Shown: positions 28,729-37,544, counted from the first letter of the stretch. The stretch: 42,229 nucleotides of DNA from an uncultured Gemmatimonadota bacterium (GCA_946479895.1 CAMLHT010000002.1:1-42229); one strand, 5' to 3'. Numbers and translations: made by a program. Notes: generated by a model from the sequence alone, not told the origin.

Positions 28729-30666
28729 TCACCCGACGGGAACTTCGGGATTCCGGGCTTCGGGTGTGGCTGCGCGGGCCCCCGGCCGCGCATCCGGCGA
28801 CATCGCCGCGGACGCCTCGCCCAGCATGCTCATGATGCCCGACTCGAGCCAGGTGTGCTCGCCCTTGAGGACCTGCTGCGCCACACGATACGACGCGTCG
28901 TCGTTGCTTCCGTAGAAGTCATCGAACAGGCGGTCGATGCGCTTTCTGGCTTCGCGGCAGAAGAGGTCCGCCAGGTCTATCGCCCGGGAGTTGCCGTCGG
29001 CGGCCAGCGCGTGAGCCCGAACGCAGGTCGCGGCCATGGCGAAGATCTCGGCGCCGATGTCCACGCCGCGGAAGAGCACGAGCTGGCGCCGCTCGAGCTT
29101 CGGGCCGAAGCGCACCATCGCGTGGAAGAGGCACCGCGAGAGCTTGCGGCTGTGCCGCTCGGCGTATCGCAGGTGCTTCGCCAGGCGGCCGAAGTGCGAG
29201 AAGGACGTCGGGATCTGTCCCTTGCCGATATACCGGGTCGGATACCACACCGGATAGAACGCCATCACCCGGCCGAACGCGGCCTTCTTTTCCGCCCCGG
29301 TCGACTTCCTGTCCACGAGCGGGAAAGCTGTCTTGAAGTGATGATCGACGGCTTCGCGGGCGATGAACAGGCGCATGATCTCCGACGAGCCCTCGAAGAT
29401 CAGGTTGATGCGCGAGTCCCGCATCGCGCGCTCGATGGGGATCGGACGCTCGCCGCGCGCACGCAGCGAGTCGGCGGTCTCGTACCCGCGGCCGCCGCGG
29501 ATCTGGAGCGCATCGTCCACGATCCGCCAGCCGTGCTCCGTGTTGTACATCTTGGCGATCGCCGCCTCGAGGCGGATGTCGTAGTCCCCCCGCATCGCGA
29601 GGTCCACGGTGAGCGCGGAGATGGCCTCCATCGCGAAGGTGTTCGCGGCCATCATCGAGATCTTGTGCGCGACCGCCTCGTGCTTCCCGATGGGCGCGCC
29701 CCACTGCACACGCTCGTTGCCCCACGTGCGGGCCACCTCGAGCAGCGCCTTGCTGCCGGCGGCCACGCTCGCCGGCAGGGTGAGCCGGCCGGTGTTCAGC
29801 GTGATGAGCGCGAGCTTGAGTCCCTTCCCCTCGCCCCAGAGGATGTTCTCGCGGGGCACCTTCACGTTCCGGAACCCGATCACGCCGTTCTCGATCGCCT
29901 TGAGGCCCATGAAGCGGCAGCGATGCACGACCTCGACGCCCGGCCAGTCCTTCTCGACGATGAACGCCGTGATCTGCTTCCGGGGCTTTCCGTCGACGAC
30001 GATGTCCGGCGTCTTCGCCATCACGACGAACAGCTCGGCGCGCGTGCCGTTGGTGCACCAGAGCTTTTCGCCGTTGAGGATGAAGTGCCGGCCGTCCTCG
30101 GTCGGCGTGGCCGTCACGCGGAGATTCGCCGGATCGGAGCCAGCGTCCACTTCGGTCAGCGCGAAGGCCGAGATCGCGCCCTTGGCCATGCGCGGGAAGT
30201 ACCGCCGCTTCTGGTCCTCGTTGCCGAAGAGCGCGAGCGGCTGCGGCAGGCCGATGGACTGGTGCGCCGAAAGCAGCGCGGTCAGCGACCCGTCCTTCGA
30301 CGTCACGAGCCCCATCGCCTGCACGTAGCTGGCGTAGGACAGCCCGAGGCCACCGTATTCCTTCGGGATCTTGATGCCCATCGCGCCCATGGCGCGCAGC
30401 TCGTTGACGTACTCCTCGGGGATGTGGCCCGTCCGGTCGATCATGTCGGAGTCGACCCGGCCGAGGAACTCACGGAGCTTGTCCATGAACGGCTTCGCGC
30501 GCGCCGCCTCTTCGGGATCGGGGCGGGACGCCGGATGGATGAGGTCGAGGGAGAAGCGGCCGAGATAGATGTCGCGGGCGAAGCTGTGTCCGGACCACTC
30601 ACTTTCCCGGGCGGCTTCGGCTACGTCGCGTGCTTCTTCCTCGGAGGCATGCTTCTGTTGGTCCAT
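28729..30666 (-). CDS. Acyl-CoA dehydrogenase, long form with C-terminal extension
   Basis: A 645-residue flavoenzyme that introduces the trans-2 double bond into acyl-CoA in beta-oxidation. Marks of the family are 'FALTEVDAGSD' (168-178), 'ILNGEKLWCTNGTRAELFVVMAKT' (196-219), 'IGKHEAVAHKI' and 'DALQIRGGRGYETADSLRARGERPI'. Glu425 in 'IFEGSSEIMRL' is at the position of the catalytic base in VLCAD-like enzymes. The C-terminal 200 residues are a helical extension, as in VLCAD/ACAD9 (about 600-650 residues) and absent from 380-residue short-chain enzymes. Long-chain specificity and membrane association are therefore likely. A GGAG site lies six bases before the ATG. No ETF or other fatty-acid genes are adjacent. 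Confidence 0.92.
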   Translation of the reverse strand: MDQQKHASEEEARDVAEAARESEWSGHSFARDIYLGRFSLDLIHPASRPDPEEAARAKPFMDKLREFLGRVDSDMIDRTGHIPEEYVNELRAMGAMGIKIPKEYGGLGLSYASYVQAMGLVTSKDGSLTALLSAHQSIGLPQPLALFGNEDQKRRYFPRMAKGAISAFALTEVDAGSDPANLRVTATPTEDGRHFILNGEKLWCTNGTRAELFVVMAKTPDIVVDGKPRKQITAFIVEKDWPGVEVVHRCRFMGLKAIENGVIGFRNVKVPRENILWGEGKGLKLALITLNTGRLTLPASVAAGSKALLEVARTWGNERVQWGAPIGKHEAVAHKISMMAANTFAMEAISALTVDLAMRGDYDIRLEAAIAKMYNTEHGWRIVDDALQIRGGRGYETADSLRARGERPIPIERAMRDSRINLIFEGSSEIMRLFIAREAVDHHFKTAFPLVDRKSTGAEKKAAFGRVMAFYPVWYPTRYIGKGQIPTSFSHFGRLAKHLRYAERHSRKLSRCLFHAMVRFGPKLERRQLVLFRGVDIGAEIFAMAATCVRAHALAADGNSRAIDLADLFCREARKRIDRLFDDFYGSNDDASYRVAQQVLKGEHTWLESGIMSMLGEASAAMSPDARPGARAATPEARNPEVPVG

Positions 30667-30735
30667 TGGGATCTCCGTGTGTGGTCATCCTGAGCGCGCC
30701 CGGCGATGGCTCATGGAACTGATCCCGCGCTGCGA

Positions 30736-31449
30736 TCAGGATGATCCGGGCTTGTGCATTGATCGGGCCGCCACGATGCCCGCGCCGATCAGCGCGATCG
30801 TGGCGAATGCAAACCATTGAAGCGCATAGCTCATGTGCGGTCCCTCACCGAGTTGCGGCGGGCGAAGCCGGACGACGCGCGGTTGTCCCCCGGTCGTCGT
30901 ATCGGCGGGCGAATCGCCCAGGGCCACGACATAGAATTTCCGGATCGGATACGGGATTTCGCGGGCGATGGCCTCGTAGCTCGCCCTCCTGATGCCCTGG
31001 CGGCGCACAGTGTCGGACGGAGCGGACTCGAACGAATCGATGTACCCGGTGAAGACCGTGTCGGACTCGCGCCAGCGCGCCGGATCTATCGTCATGCCGT
31101 CGGGCGAGTACACCCAGCCGCGATTGACGATCACGGCGCTGTCGCTTCCGGCGATCCGGATGGGCGTGAGGATGTCGACGCCGGGCGATCCGTCGTTTCC
31201 GCGATGCGTGAGCAGCACCTCGTGCCCGAAATCCGGCGATCCGGAGACGATCGCGGTGGCGAAGCGGACCTGGGTCGTGTCGCCTTCGACGCGGCGAACA
31301 TCCATGGGCGGCGCCGCCATGCGCCCGGCGATGCGCGCGTTCATCGCGCGGCGCTGCTCGCGGCGATCGAGCTGCCAGATGCCGAGGCGGACGCAGATGG
31401 CGGCCATGACGACGGCCAGCGCCAGGAACGCGATCGTCGAGCGCTTCAC
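30736..31449 (-). CDS. SURF1 family protein
   Basis: A 237-residue inner-membrane protein. One helix lies at the N-terminus (about 5-21) and one near the C-terminus (about 207-228), with a periplasmic domain between, the SURF1 layout. The conserved marks 'RLGIWQLDRR' (21-30), 'VIVNRGWV' and 'HMSYALQWFAFA' are present. SURF1 helps insert haem a into the CuA-type terminal oxidases. Here no oxidase genes flank it; it is instead the last gene of the DUF72/His-rich membrane/FAHLHP operon. The GTG start overlaps the upstream stop by four bases (GTGA). Confidence 0.87.
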   Translation of the reverse strand: MKRSTIAFLALAVVMAAICVRLGIWQLDRREQRRAMNARIAGRMAAPPMDVRRVEGDTTQVRFATAIVSGSPDFGHEVLLTHRGNDGSPGVDILTPIRIAGSDSAVIVNRGWVYSPDGMTIDPARWRESDTVFTGYIDSFESAPSDTVRRQGIRRASYEAIAREIPYPIRKFYVVALGDSPADTTTGGQPRVVRLRPPQLGEGPHMSYALQWFAFATIALIGAGIVAARSMHKPGSS

Positions 31450-32918
31450 GGCTTCACGCTGACTTCGTAGTCGGCGGTGAGCACGCGGCCGAAGCGCTTG
31501 ACCTGGACCCACAGCCGATAACGCCCCGGCTGCGGGAAGGCGAACGGGAAGGAAAAGCGACCTTCGACCTGCCCCTCGTCCATCGTCATCCCCGCGTGGG
31601 GATCGGCCAGCCTGCCGTCGGCGGTCGTATCGCCCCGATTCCGGAGATCGAACGCCTGGATAGACGCTGCCGACATCGATCCCATGGGATGCAGGTGCGC
31701 GAAGACGGAGGCGTCCTCGCGGACGAGCACCGCGTGGCCGGCCATTCCGAGATAGGGCTGCACCGGGACGATGGCATCGCGGGGGCCGCGCACGGTGAAC
31801 TCGAGGGTGACGTCACGGCCCGCAACCAGTGAATCGTGCGACTCCCACTGGAGCCACGTCCCGGGAGCGAGCTGCGACCGTGCTCCCTTCCGCGCCGGCA
31901 CGCCGAACGCCGCGAAGGTCCACGAGTCGTCGGCATCCGAGAGCGTGTCCGCGAACGCCGGCGGCACGTCCACGCGCGTTGCCACCGTGAATTCGGCCCC
32001 GGTTTCCAGCACGAGGTCGGCGAAGAGGTGATAGCGGCCCTCCGGCAGCGCCGGGAGCGCCGATACGAACACGCCACCCGGCTCCCGGACCGGATGCAGG
32101 TGCGCGAACGCGCTCATCGACTGTTCCTTCACGAGGAAGAGATGCATCACCTTGCCGTGATCGAGCATGAGCGGATCGCGGAGCAGGTCCTGCCCGCTGG
32201 TATCGCGGATCGCCAGTCGCAGCGACCAGGCGCGCGGGTTCCTGGCGACCGTCGCATCGGCGGCGAGCGGACGGTAGATCGTGCGCGCGAATCGCGCGTC
32301 CTCCGCCCTCCACCAGCGGGCGCCGCCCAGAATGGCGAGCAGCAACACTGGAACGGTGACGATCGCGGCCAGGCTCCCGCGCCGGCGCGCGACCTGGTCG
32401 GGCTCGCGGTCGGGCTCCACGAGGCTGTCGGATGCCGCCGCCCGCACGATGGCGACGAGCCCGGCGAAAAGCACGATCCCGAAGGCGATCAGCATCGCCG
32501 CATAGGGAATCGAGAGCCCAAGTCGCGACATGGCGAGCGCCATGACGGGCACCGAAACCGCATGCCGCCCGCGGCGCCCGAACACCTCGACGGACACGCT
32601 GTAGGAGCCGGTCGACATGAGCCACATCTTCTGCGCGTAGACGCCGCGCTCGCCGGCGACCGTATCGGCGCGCTCCGCCGGCGGCGCGCCCTTCGCGCCC
32701 GCCTTCCAGTACACCGGCCGAACGGCAATGCTGTCGATGTCGGCCTCAGTGGTCCGGACGTACGCCCAGGCGATCCCCGGAACGACGTCGGGCGGGACGA
32801 CGCGCACGCTGATCGCGTAGGGGCCGGCCTTTCCGCTGAAGAACGTGTCGCGGCTGCCGATGTGTCCCGACACGACGACGAGCATCGCGGCGATCGACGC
32901 CGCCCTGATGCCCTTCAT
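31446..32918 (-). CDS. Membrane protein with two FAHLHP-motif periplasmic domains
   Basis: A 490-residue protein I can only partly place. A possible signal/anchor at 5-20 is followed by a beta-rich domain (about 25-128) resembling YtkA/FixH-like folds, two membrane helices (about 135-160 and 182-201), then two similar beta domains (about 205-320 and 330-490). Each contains FAHLHP (271-276 and 406-411) preceded by a His-rich strand (His254, His259; His395). 'YRLWVQVKRFGRVLTADYEVSV' at the end is like YtkA-type domains. The paired His/Met residues suggest a copper site (inference). It overlaps both operon neighbours by four bases. Confidence 0.7.
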   Translation of the reverse strand: MKGIRAASIAAMLVVVSGHIGSRDTFFSGKAGPYAISVRVVPPDVVPGIAWAYVRTTEADIDSIAVRPVYWKAGAKGAPPAERADTVAGERGVYAQKMWLMSTGSYSVSVEVFGRRGRHAVSVPVMALAMSRLGLSIPYAAMLIAFGIVLFAGLVAIVRAAASDSLVEPDREPDQVARRRGSLAAIVTVPVLLLAILGGARWWRAEDARFARTIYRPLAADATVARNPRAWSLRLAIRDTSGQDLLRDPLMLDHGKVMHLFLVKEQSMSAFAHLHPVREPGGVFVSALPALPEGRYHLFADLVLETGAEFTVATRVDVPPAFADTLSDADDSWTFAAFGVPARKGARSQLAPGTWLQWESHDSLVAGRDVTLEFTVRGPRDAIVPVQPYLGMAGHAVLVREDASVFAHLHPMGSMSAASIQAFDLRNRGDTTADGRLADPHAGMTMDEGQVEGRFSFPFAFPQPGRYRLWVQVKRFGRVLTADYEVSVKP

Positions 32919-34126
32919 CGGCGCACCCTCGACATCCACGCGCCCCATCCGGAGCCGGCCCACGCCGAGAGCGACGCGATCAGGACCGTCTGGAGTGCCG
33001 CCGATCCGAACCGGCTGCCATCGCTGATGAACCGGTGGCTGCGCTCCACGTACGACGGCTGCGCCCAGTAGACGAAGTTGTCGGCGTTGAAGAACGCGTT
33101 GCGGGCGAGCGGGCTGTGAACCATGAACGACGACCACGGCCACTGCGCCGCCAGGAACGCGAGCGAGAATGCCGCGCCGATGATGAGGGCCTCGACGATC
33201 GGCGGAAACCGGCCGCCCACGCGCTGGCGGATCAGGTCGATGGCGGCGGCGGGAACGATGAGCCACAGCGGCCAGGCCATGCCGACGAAATGCGTGATCG
33301 GCTGGTAGATCGGGCCGAGCATGGGCGTGGCCGGGAAGAGCTGCACGATCCACATCAGCGCGAGCATGATTCCCATGTACACCGACGCGGCGATGGTCGC
33401 CGGCCAGCGATGCCTCGCACCGCGCGCCAGCGCGACGAGCGCGAACGGATAGAAGATCGCCGACATCCGGTAGAAGACGGCCCCGTGCTGGAGGAAGCGG
33501 AAGCTGTACTCGGAGAGGAAGATGGCGAAGTTCATGACCATCAGGCCGCCCGCGACCAGGTACAGCATCGTGAACCTGGCCCGCCGATCATCCCCGGCGC
33601 GGTTCTGGTTCGCGAGGGCGAGGATCAGCGCGCCCTGGCAGATCCCGTAGATCCCCATGGCAAGCACCGTGTGCGGTGGACTGACGATCCTCACGTCGAG
33701 CCCGTACGCGTTGTGCCACCAGTCATCGAAGGGTGCCGACGCGAGCATGGCCAGGCAGCCCCAGATGCAGACCCAGGCGCCGAGCGGCGCGCGGAATCCC
33801 CAGAGACGCACGCTCGTCCCGACGTCGGCGGGGCGCGGACGGAACGTGCTCCTCAGCGCGACGATGCCCGAGGAGATCCCGGCCAGCAGCCCGCCGGCCT
33901 GGATGAGGAGATGGGCCGGCGTCCAGAACGAATCCCGGCCGATGGACATGTGCCACGAGATGTCCCAGTAGACGCCGATCATCACGCACACCGCCGCGAA
34001 CACGACGACGTACGCGAGCCAGGCCCGCTCGTTGCCCGCAACCCGGGCGACGCCCGGCCGCCGGCCATCGGCCGACGAAAGCGGATCCCTCGCTTCGCTC
34101 AGGATGACGGGGGTCGTCGCCGCCAT
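32915..34126 (-). CDS. Histidine-rich multi-pass membrane protein, unknown function
   Basis: A 403-residue inner-membrane protein with about nine to ten hydrophobic helices, no family recognised. Conserved-looking charged and aromatic clusters lie at helix ends: 'YWDISWHMSIGRDSFWTPAH' (53-72), DDWWH (134-138), SPPH (149-152), and single His at 214, 279, 337 and 364. Such buried His/Asp/Trp sets suggest metal, haem or proton chemistry (inference). The first 20 residues (PVILSEARDP...) are encoded by a dispersed intergenic-type repeat, so the native N-terminus may begin later, though no better start codon exists. The ATG overlaps the DUF72 stop (TGATG), and the stop overlaps the next gene's ATG. 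Confidence 0.75.
   Translation of the reverse strand: MAATTPVILSEARDPLSSADGRRPGVARVAGNERAWLAYVVVFAAVCVMIGVYWDISWHMSIGRDSFWTPAHLLIQAGGLLAGISSGIVALRSTFRPRPADVGTSVRLWGFRAPLGAWVCIWGCLAMLASAPFDDWWHNAYGLDVRIVSPPHTVLAMGIYGICQGALILALANQNRAGDDRRARFTMLYLVAGGLMVMNFAIFLSEYSFRFLQHGAVFYRMSAIFYPFALVALARGARHRWPATIAASVYMGIMLALMWIVQLFPATPMLGPIYQPITHFVGMAWPLWLIVPAAAIDLIRQRVGGRFPPIVEALIIGAAFSLAFLAAQWPWSSFMVHSPLARNAFFNADNFVYWAQPSYVERSHRFISDGSRFGSAALQTVLIASLSAWAGSGWGAWMSRVRR
34083..34120. repeat. Dispersed repeat 'GTCATCCTGAGCGAAGCGAGGGATCC' type
   Basis: Minus-strand 34115-34083 reads GTCATCCTGAGCGAAGCG followed by AGGGATCC. The 13-base core GTCATCCTGAGCG recurs at 30684-30696. This sequence family, seen in translations as VILSEAKDL, is known from many unrelated GC-rich genomes as an intergenic repeat; here it is within a reading frame. 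Confidence 0.55.
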
Positions 34127-34935
34127 CAGAAGAGCGTCATCTGCTCGCCGAGCTGCTCCGGCTCGACGGGACGCTGGCCCAGGAGCTTCTGCATGTCGCG
34201 AGTCGACGAGGGCGAATGCCCGGCGAAATGATTGTTGACGTATCCGTAGACGTCGAAGCCCTGCTCCGCCAGCTCCCAGAGCACACCGGCCCACGTCTCG
34301 AGCTCTCGCGTCCGGTCCACCTGGATGCGCGAGAAGTCGACGATCGAGCGGTCGGGGCCCATCCAGCGCATGTACAGGAAGTCCGACGTCGGGCGGCTGG
34401 CCAGCGACATCATCTGCTTGCGCTGGATCCACTTTCCATCCGTCAGCGTCAGGGCGACGTGATGCTCGGCGAGGAGCGCGATCACGCCGTCGTGAATCCA
34501 GCCCCGGTGGCGGAACTCGACCGCGAAGCGGATGTCCCGCGGCAGCCGGGGAAGGAACTGCGCGAGGGCCGGCAGCTCCGACGGCGTGAACTCGGGGCCG
34601 AACTGGATCAGGATCGGACCGAGCTTGTCGCCGAGGTCGCGGGCGCGCTCCAGGAACTCGGCGAGGATGTCGTCGACGTCGCGAAGCTTGCGCTCATGCG
34701 TGATCTCCTGCGGCATCTTGAGCGAGAAGACGAAGCCCTCGGGGGTCCGCTCGGCCCACCCGCGGACCGTCTTTGCGGCAGGCACGGCATAGAACGTCGA
34801 ATCGACTTCCACCGTGTCGAAGGCGCGCGCGTAGATCCGCAGGAATTCACCGGCGCGCGTGCCTTCCGGATAAAAAGGGCCGACCCACGCGTCGTAATTC
34901 CAACCCTGCGTTCCGAGGCGGATGCGACCGGGCAT
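34126..34935 (-). CDS. DUF72 (YecE-like) family protein
   Basis: A 269-residue cytoplasmic protein of the DUF72 TIM-barrel family. The motifs 'RLGTQGWNYDAWVGPFYPEG' (5-24), 'FDTVEVDSTFYAVP' (37-50), 'GFVFSLKMPQEITHERKL', 'LGPILIQFGPEF' and 'FAVEFRHRGW' are all standard, as is 'GYVNNHFAGHSP' near the end. The biochemical role of DUF72 is not firmly known. The ATG at 34935 is preferred to the TTG two codons upstream. It heads a four-gene overlapped operon ending in SURF1. Confidence 0.9.
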   Translation of the reverse strand: MPGRIRLGTQGWNYDAWVGPFYPEGTRAGEFLRIYARAFDTVEVDSTFYAVPAAKTVRGWAERTPEGFVFSLKMPQEITHERKLRDVDDILAEFLERARDLGDKLGPILIQFGPEFTPSELPALAQFLPRLPRDIRFAVEFRHRGWIHDGVIALLAEHHVALTLTDGKWIQRKQMMSLASRPTSDFLYMRWMGPDRSIVDFSRIQVDRTRELETWAGVLWELAEQGFDVYGYVNNHFAGHSPSSTRDMQKLLGQRPVEPEQLGEQMTLF

Positions 34936-35030
34936 GTTCAAAGGGACTTTGTTTTCATGGACCGGTCAAGCGGGAGCGGGCCTCTTTCTTGCCGCGATTC
35001 GTCAGGGATCACGCGAGAATCGAGGTTTCC

Positions 35031-35597
35031 ATGACGAACAGACGGGCTGGATCGCTCGACGGCCGCATCGAGCAGGCGAAGGATGCGGCGCTGGGATCGC
35101 ACGCCGGGCCACCGTCGACGGCCGACGAAATCGGCGAGGCGGCGGGCGGAATATCGGGAACGCTGCTGGGCGCCGGGATCGGCGCGGCGGGTGGACCTCT
35201 GGGCGCGCTGCTCGGGGGCATCGCCGGCGCGCTCGGCGGCTGGTGGGCGGGGCGGGCGGTGACCGAAGCCGCGGAGAGGCTCTCAGAGGATGATCACGCG
35301 TATTTCCGCCAGCACTTCGAGCGGCATCCGCGCAGGGCCACGGGCCACACGTTCGACGACGCGCGCAATGCCTATCTCCTCGGCCACATAGCCGCTGAGA
35401 ACCCGAACTTCGTCGCGCGGGAGTTCGAGGAGATCGAGCCGGACCTCGAGCGCGGGTGGACGGCCGGCACCGCGCGCCGGGACTGGGAATCCGCGAAGCC
35501 CTACGCGAAGGAGGCGTGGACGCGCAACCGCGAGCGCCGCGCGAAGGAAACGCTTTCGGCCCAGATCACGCCGCAGCCGGGCGACCGACGCGGCTAG
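35031..35597 (+). CDS. Glycine-zipper protein, unknown function
   Basis: A 188-residue protein. Residues about 38-78 form a hydrophobic, Gly/Ala-rich double segment ('GGISGTLLGAGIGAAGGPLGALLGG', 'ALGGWWAGRAV') typical of glycine zippers that insert into or oligomerise at membranes. The remaining 110 residues are charged and aromatic, with a helical section 'DDHAYFRQHFERHPRR' and 'TFDDARNAYLLGHIAAENPNF' similar to stress-linked hypothetical proteins of soil bacteria. No signal peptide. A GAGG ribosome site lies six bases before the ATG. It ends one base from the stop of the convergent gene. Function unknown. Confidence 0.65.
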   Translation: MTNRRAGSLDGRIEQAKDAALGSHAGPPSTADEIGEAAGGISGTLLGAGIGAAGGPLGALLGGIAGALGGWWAGRAVTEAAERLSEDDHAYFRQHFERHPRRATGHTFDDARNAYLLGHIAAENPNFVAREFEEIEPDLERGWTAGTARRDWESAKPYAKEAWTRNRERRAKETLSAQITPQPGDRRG

Positions 35598-36062
35598 CTA
35601 TCGCGGATATGCCCTGATCGGCGTCCAGACGTCCTGGCGGATGGCGAATCCGATGACGCTGCCGAGCACGGCGCCGGTGAGTCCGCCGATGGCGGCGTTG
35701 CGAGGGACCGGACTCCGATAGGACTGGTCATAGCTGCGATCGGAGGCCCTCGGGCCGAACCAGATTCCGGCGAAGGCACCGATGGGAATTCCGATCAGGA
35801 GCCCGCGCTTCGTGCGGCGATGCCGGCCGATGCTCCGGTAGATCGCGATCACCTGGCTTCGCTGGACGTAGAACTCTCCGACGGCGCCGTCGACCTTGAG
35901 GCTGATCAGGTCGGGCGTGGTCGCCGTCACGCGGCCGACGAGCTTCTCGTAGCCCGACTCCGGCGCGATCACCAGCACGCGGTCGCCGAGGGTCGCCGCG
36001 CCTTCAGACTGCGCCAGCAGGGGAGAAGCGAGGAACAGCGCGATGCAGGCGACTCTGATCAT
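35598..36062 (-). CDS. Secreted small protein with C-terminal glycine-rich hydrophobic segments
   Basis: A 154-residue protein with signal peptide ending in PLLA and Gln18 next. Residues about 25-75 form a beta-rich domain ('LGDRVLVIAPES', 'LVGRVTATTPDLISLKVDG'), possibly SH3/Tudor-like. Two Gly/Ile/Ala-rich hydrophobic segments (about 88-104 and 124-143) follow, separated by a Ser/Arg/Tyr loop, resembling a glycine zipper. I do not recognise a family. It follows the AttH-fusion gene by nine bases with a GAGG ribosome site, so it is probably the last gene of the ABC operon. Confidence 0.62.
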   Translation of the reverse strand: MIRVACIALFLASPLLAQSEGAATLGDRVLVIAPESGYEKLVGRVTATTPDLISLKVDGAVGEFYVQRSQVIAIYRSIGRHRRTKRGLLIGIPIGAFAGIWFGPRASDRSYDQSYRSPVPRNAAIGGLTGAVLGSVIGFAIRQDVWTPIRAYPR

Positions 36063-36071
36063 CCCGATCCT

Positions 36072-37544
36072 CTAGCGATAGGTCTCGAAGAAGCCCTGCC
36101 CCGCCCCGTTGACGGCGCGCCCGTTGATGCGCCCCGTGATGCGGGCGCGGCCCTTCATCTGCACGAACCACGTCCTTGAAATCCGGCCGATCTTCTGGCC
36201 GTTCCCGCTCCGCACGTCCGTCGCGGCCGCATCCTCGACTTCCAGCTCGAGGACTATCTGATCGTCGCCACGGACATCGCGCATAACCGCCCGCGACGGC
36301 ACCCGGATGATCCGCCCGTTCACCGTCACCGTGCGGTCGTCCACGTAGTCGATGGCCTTCGGCCGGAACAGGCCGACGAAGCCCAGCGAATCCACGAGAT
36401 ACAGGAAGAGCGGCTGGTCGGCAACTCCCTCGGACATGAGGCGCCCATACAACACCGTGTAGTCACCAGCGGTCGCCTCGCCCCACTCCCAGGCGACGTC
36501 GCGCCAGATGCCCCAGTTGTGGTCGTGGTAGCCCTGCACGCCATCCAGCGCCTCGCACCGGGCCGCGACGCAGAATCGTCCGCTCGCCGATGCCCGCAGC
36601 GCGGGAACGACGTAGCCGCTCACGAGAGCGCTTCCGCCGATCGCGGCGCCGGGAAAGTACGCCCCGGGCGCCGGCGCGACGACCATGTCCATGCCGAGCG
36701 GCGCGCCCGTTACCTCATCGGCAGCGGCGATCACGACGCGATAGTCGCCGTTCGGCATCACGCGGACGGACGAGCCACCGATCCTCAGGTCGGCGCTCTT
36801 CGTCGAGAAGGAGATGGCTTCGGGAGGCGCGTAGGCCACGAACCGGCGCGGCGGTCGTCCGATCTCGTGCAGGGTAACAAGGACCTGGCCGCCCCACCGC
36901 ACGTCGGGGACGGCACCGCCGACGATCAGCGACACGAAAGCCCATTTCCGCCCACCGGGCCACAGCACGTTGAAGTAGTGCCATTCGCCCCACGTCGAAT
37001 CTCCGCGCGCATCGGACGGCGGCAGGTGAAAGCGGTCGATCTCGTGCCTGAGCTCGAAGGGCGTGGGCGACGTCCAGCGACGGTCGCTCTCGTCGTCGGC
37101 CCACGTCCCGCTCACGACCCGCGGCATCGCGTTCACCGCTCGCGTAAGCGACGGAATCTCTCCGCTGGCGAGAACCGGGATCGTCCGCCCGCCCGCGCTT
37201 ACGTACAGCAGCTTGCCCGTCATCTGTGGCGCGGCGGCGGCGACCTGGTCGCGCGCACGCGGCGCGCCGAGCAGCTGCCGATGGACGAAGCGGGAATGGT
37301 CGATCGAGAAGAACATTCCTCCGAGGCCGCCTGTCTTCATCACCTCGACGTCGATGCCCTGGGGCAGCACGGTGATCTCGCCGCCGCCGACGAGCTTCTC
37401 GTCGCTGGCCTGGAGGACGAGCGCTTCGCCGATCGAGAGCAGCACGATCATCGTCGCGACCCCGAGCCCATAGCCCACGAGCAGCATCGCCGTGCGCCAC
37501 TTGCGCAGCGTCAGGTTGCGCATGGCGAGCGCGAAGAAGCTCAT
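36072..37544 (-). CDS. Fusion of FtsX/MacB-type permease N-terminus with AttH/CrtC-like domain
   Basis: A 490-residue protein. Residues 1-65 ('RNLTLRKWRTAMLLVGYGLGVATMIVLLSIGEAL...VLPQG') are the first membrane helix and start of the periplasmic domain of an FtsX/MacB permease, and similarity of this kind seems to continue to about 150. From about 155 to 490 comes a lipocalin-like AttH/CrtC (carotenoid 1,2-hydratase) domain with the diagnostic YHDHNWG at 339-345 and 'WEWGEA' after it. AttH proteins work with the AttEFG transporter at the cell envelope. Joining to a permease fragment is unusual; the fusion tethers the domain to the inner membrane. Overlaps the ATPase gene by four bases. Confidence 0.82.
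   Translation of the reverse strand: MSFFALAMRNLTLRKWRTAMLLVGYGLGVATMIVLLSIGEALVLQASDEKLVGGGEITVLPQGIDVEVMKTGGLGGMFFSIDHSRFVHRQLLGAPRARDQVAAAAPQMTGKLLYVSAGGRTIPVLASGEIPSLTRAVNAMPRVVSGTWADDESDRRWTSPTPFELRHEIDRFHLPPSDARGDSTWGEWHYFNVLWPGGRKWAFVSLIVGGAVPDVRWGGQVLVTLHEIGRPPRRFVAYAPPEAISFSTKSADLRIGGSSVRVMPNGDYRVVIAAADEVTGAPLGMDMVVAPAPGAYFPGAAIGGSALVSGYVVPALRASASGRFCVAARCEALDGVQGYHDHNWGIWRDVAWEWGEATAGDYTVLYGRLMSEGVADQPLFLYLVDSLGFVGLFRPKAIDYVDDRTVTVNGRIIRVPSRAVMRDVRGDDQIVLELEVEDAAATDVRSGNGQKIGRISRTWFVQMKGRARITGRINGRAVNGAGQGFFETYR

Noticed and set aside
28678..30693. 671-residue plus-strand open frame
   Set aside because: Antisense of the acyl-CoA dehydrogenase gene, with His/Arg/Glu-rich composition and no motif.
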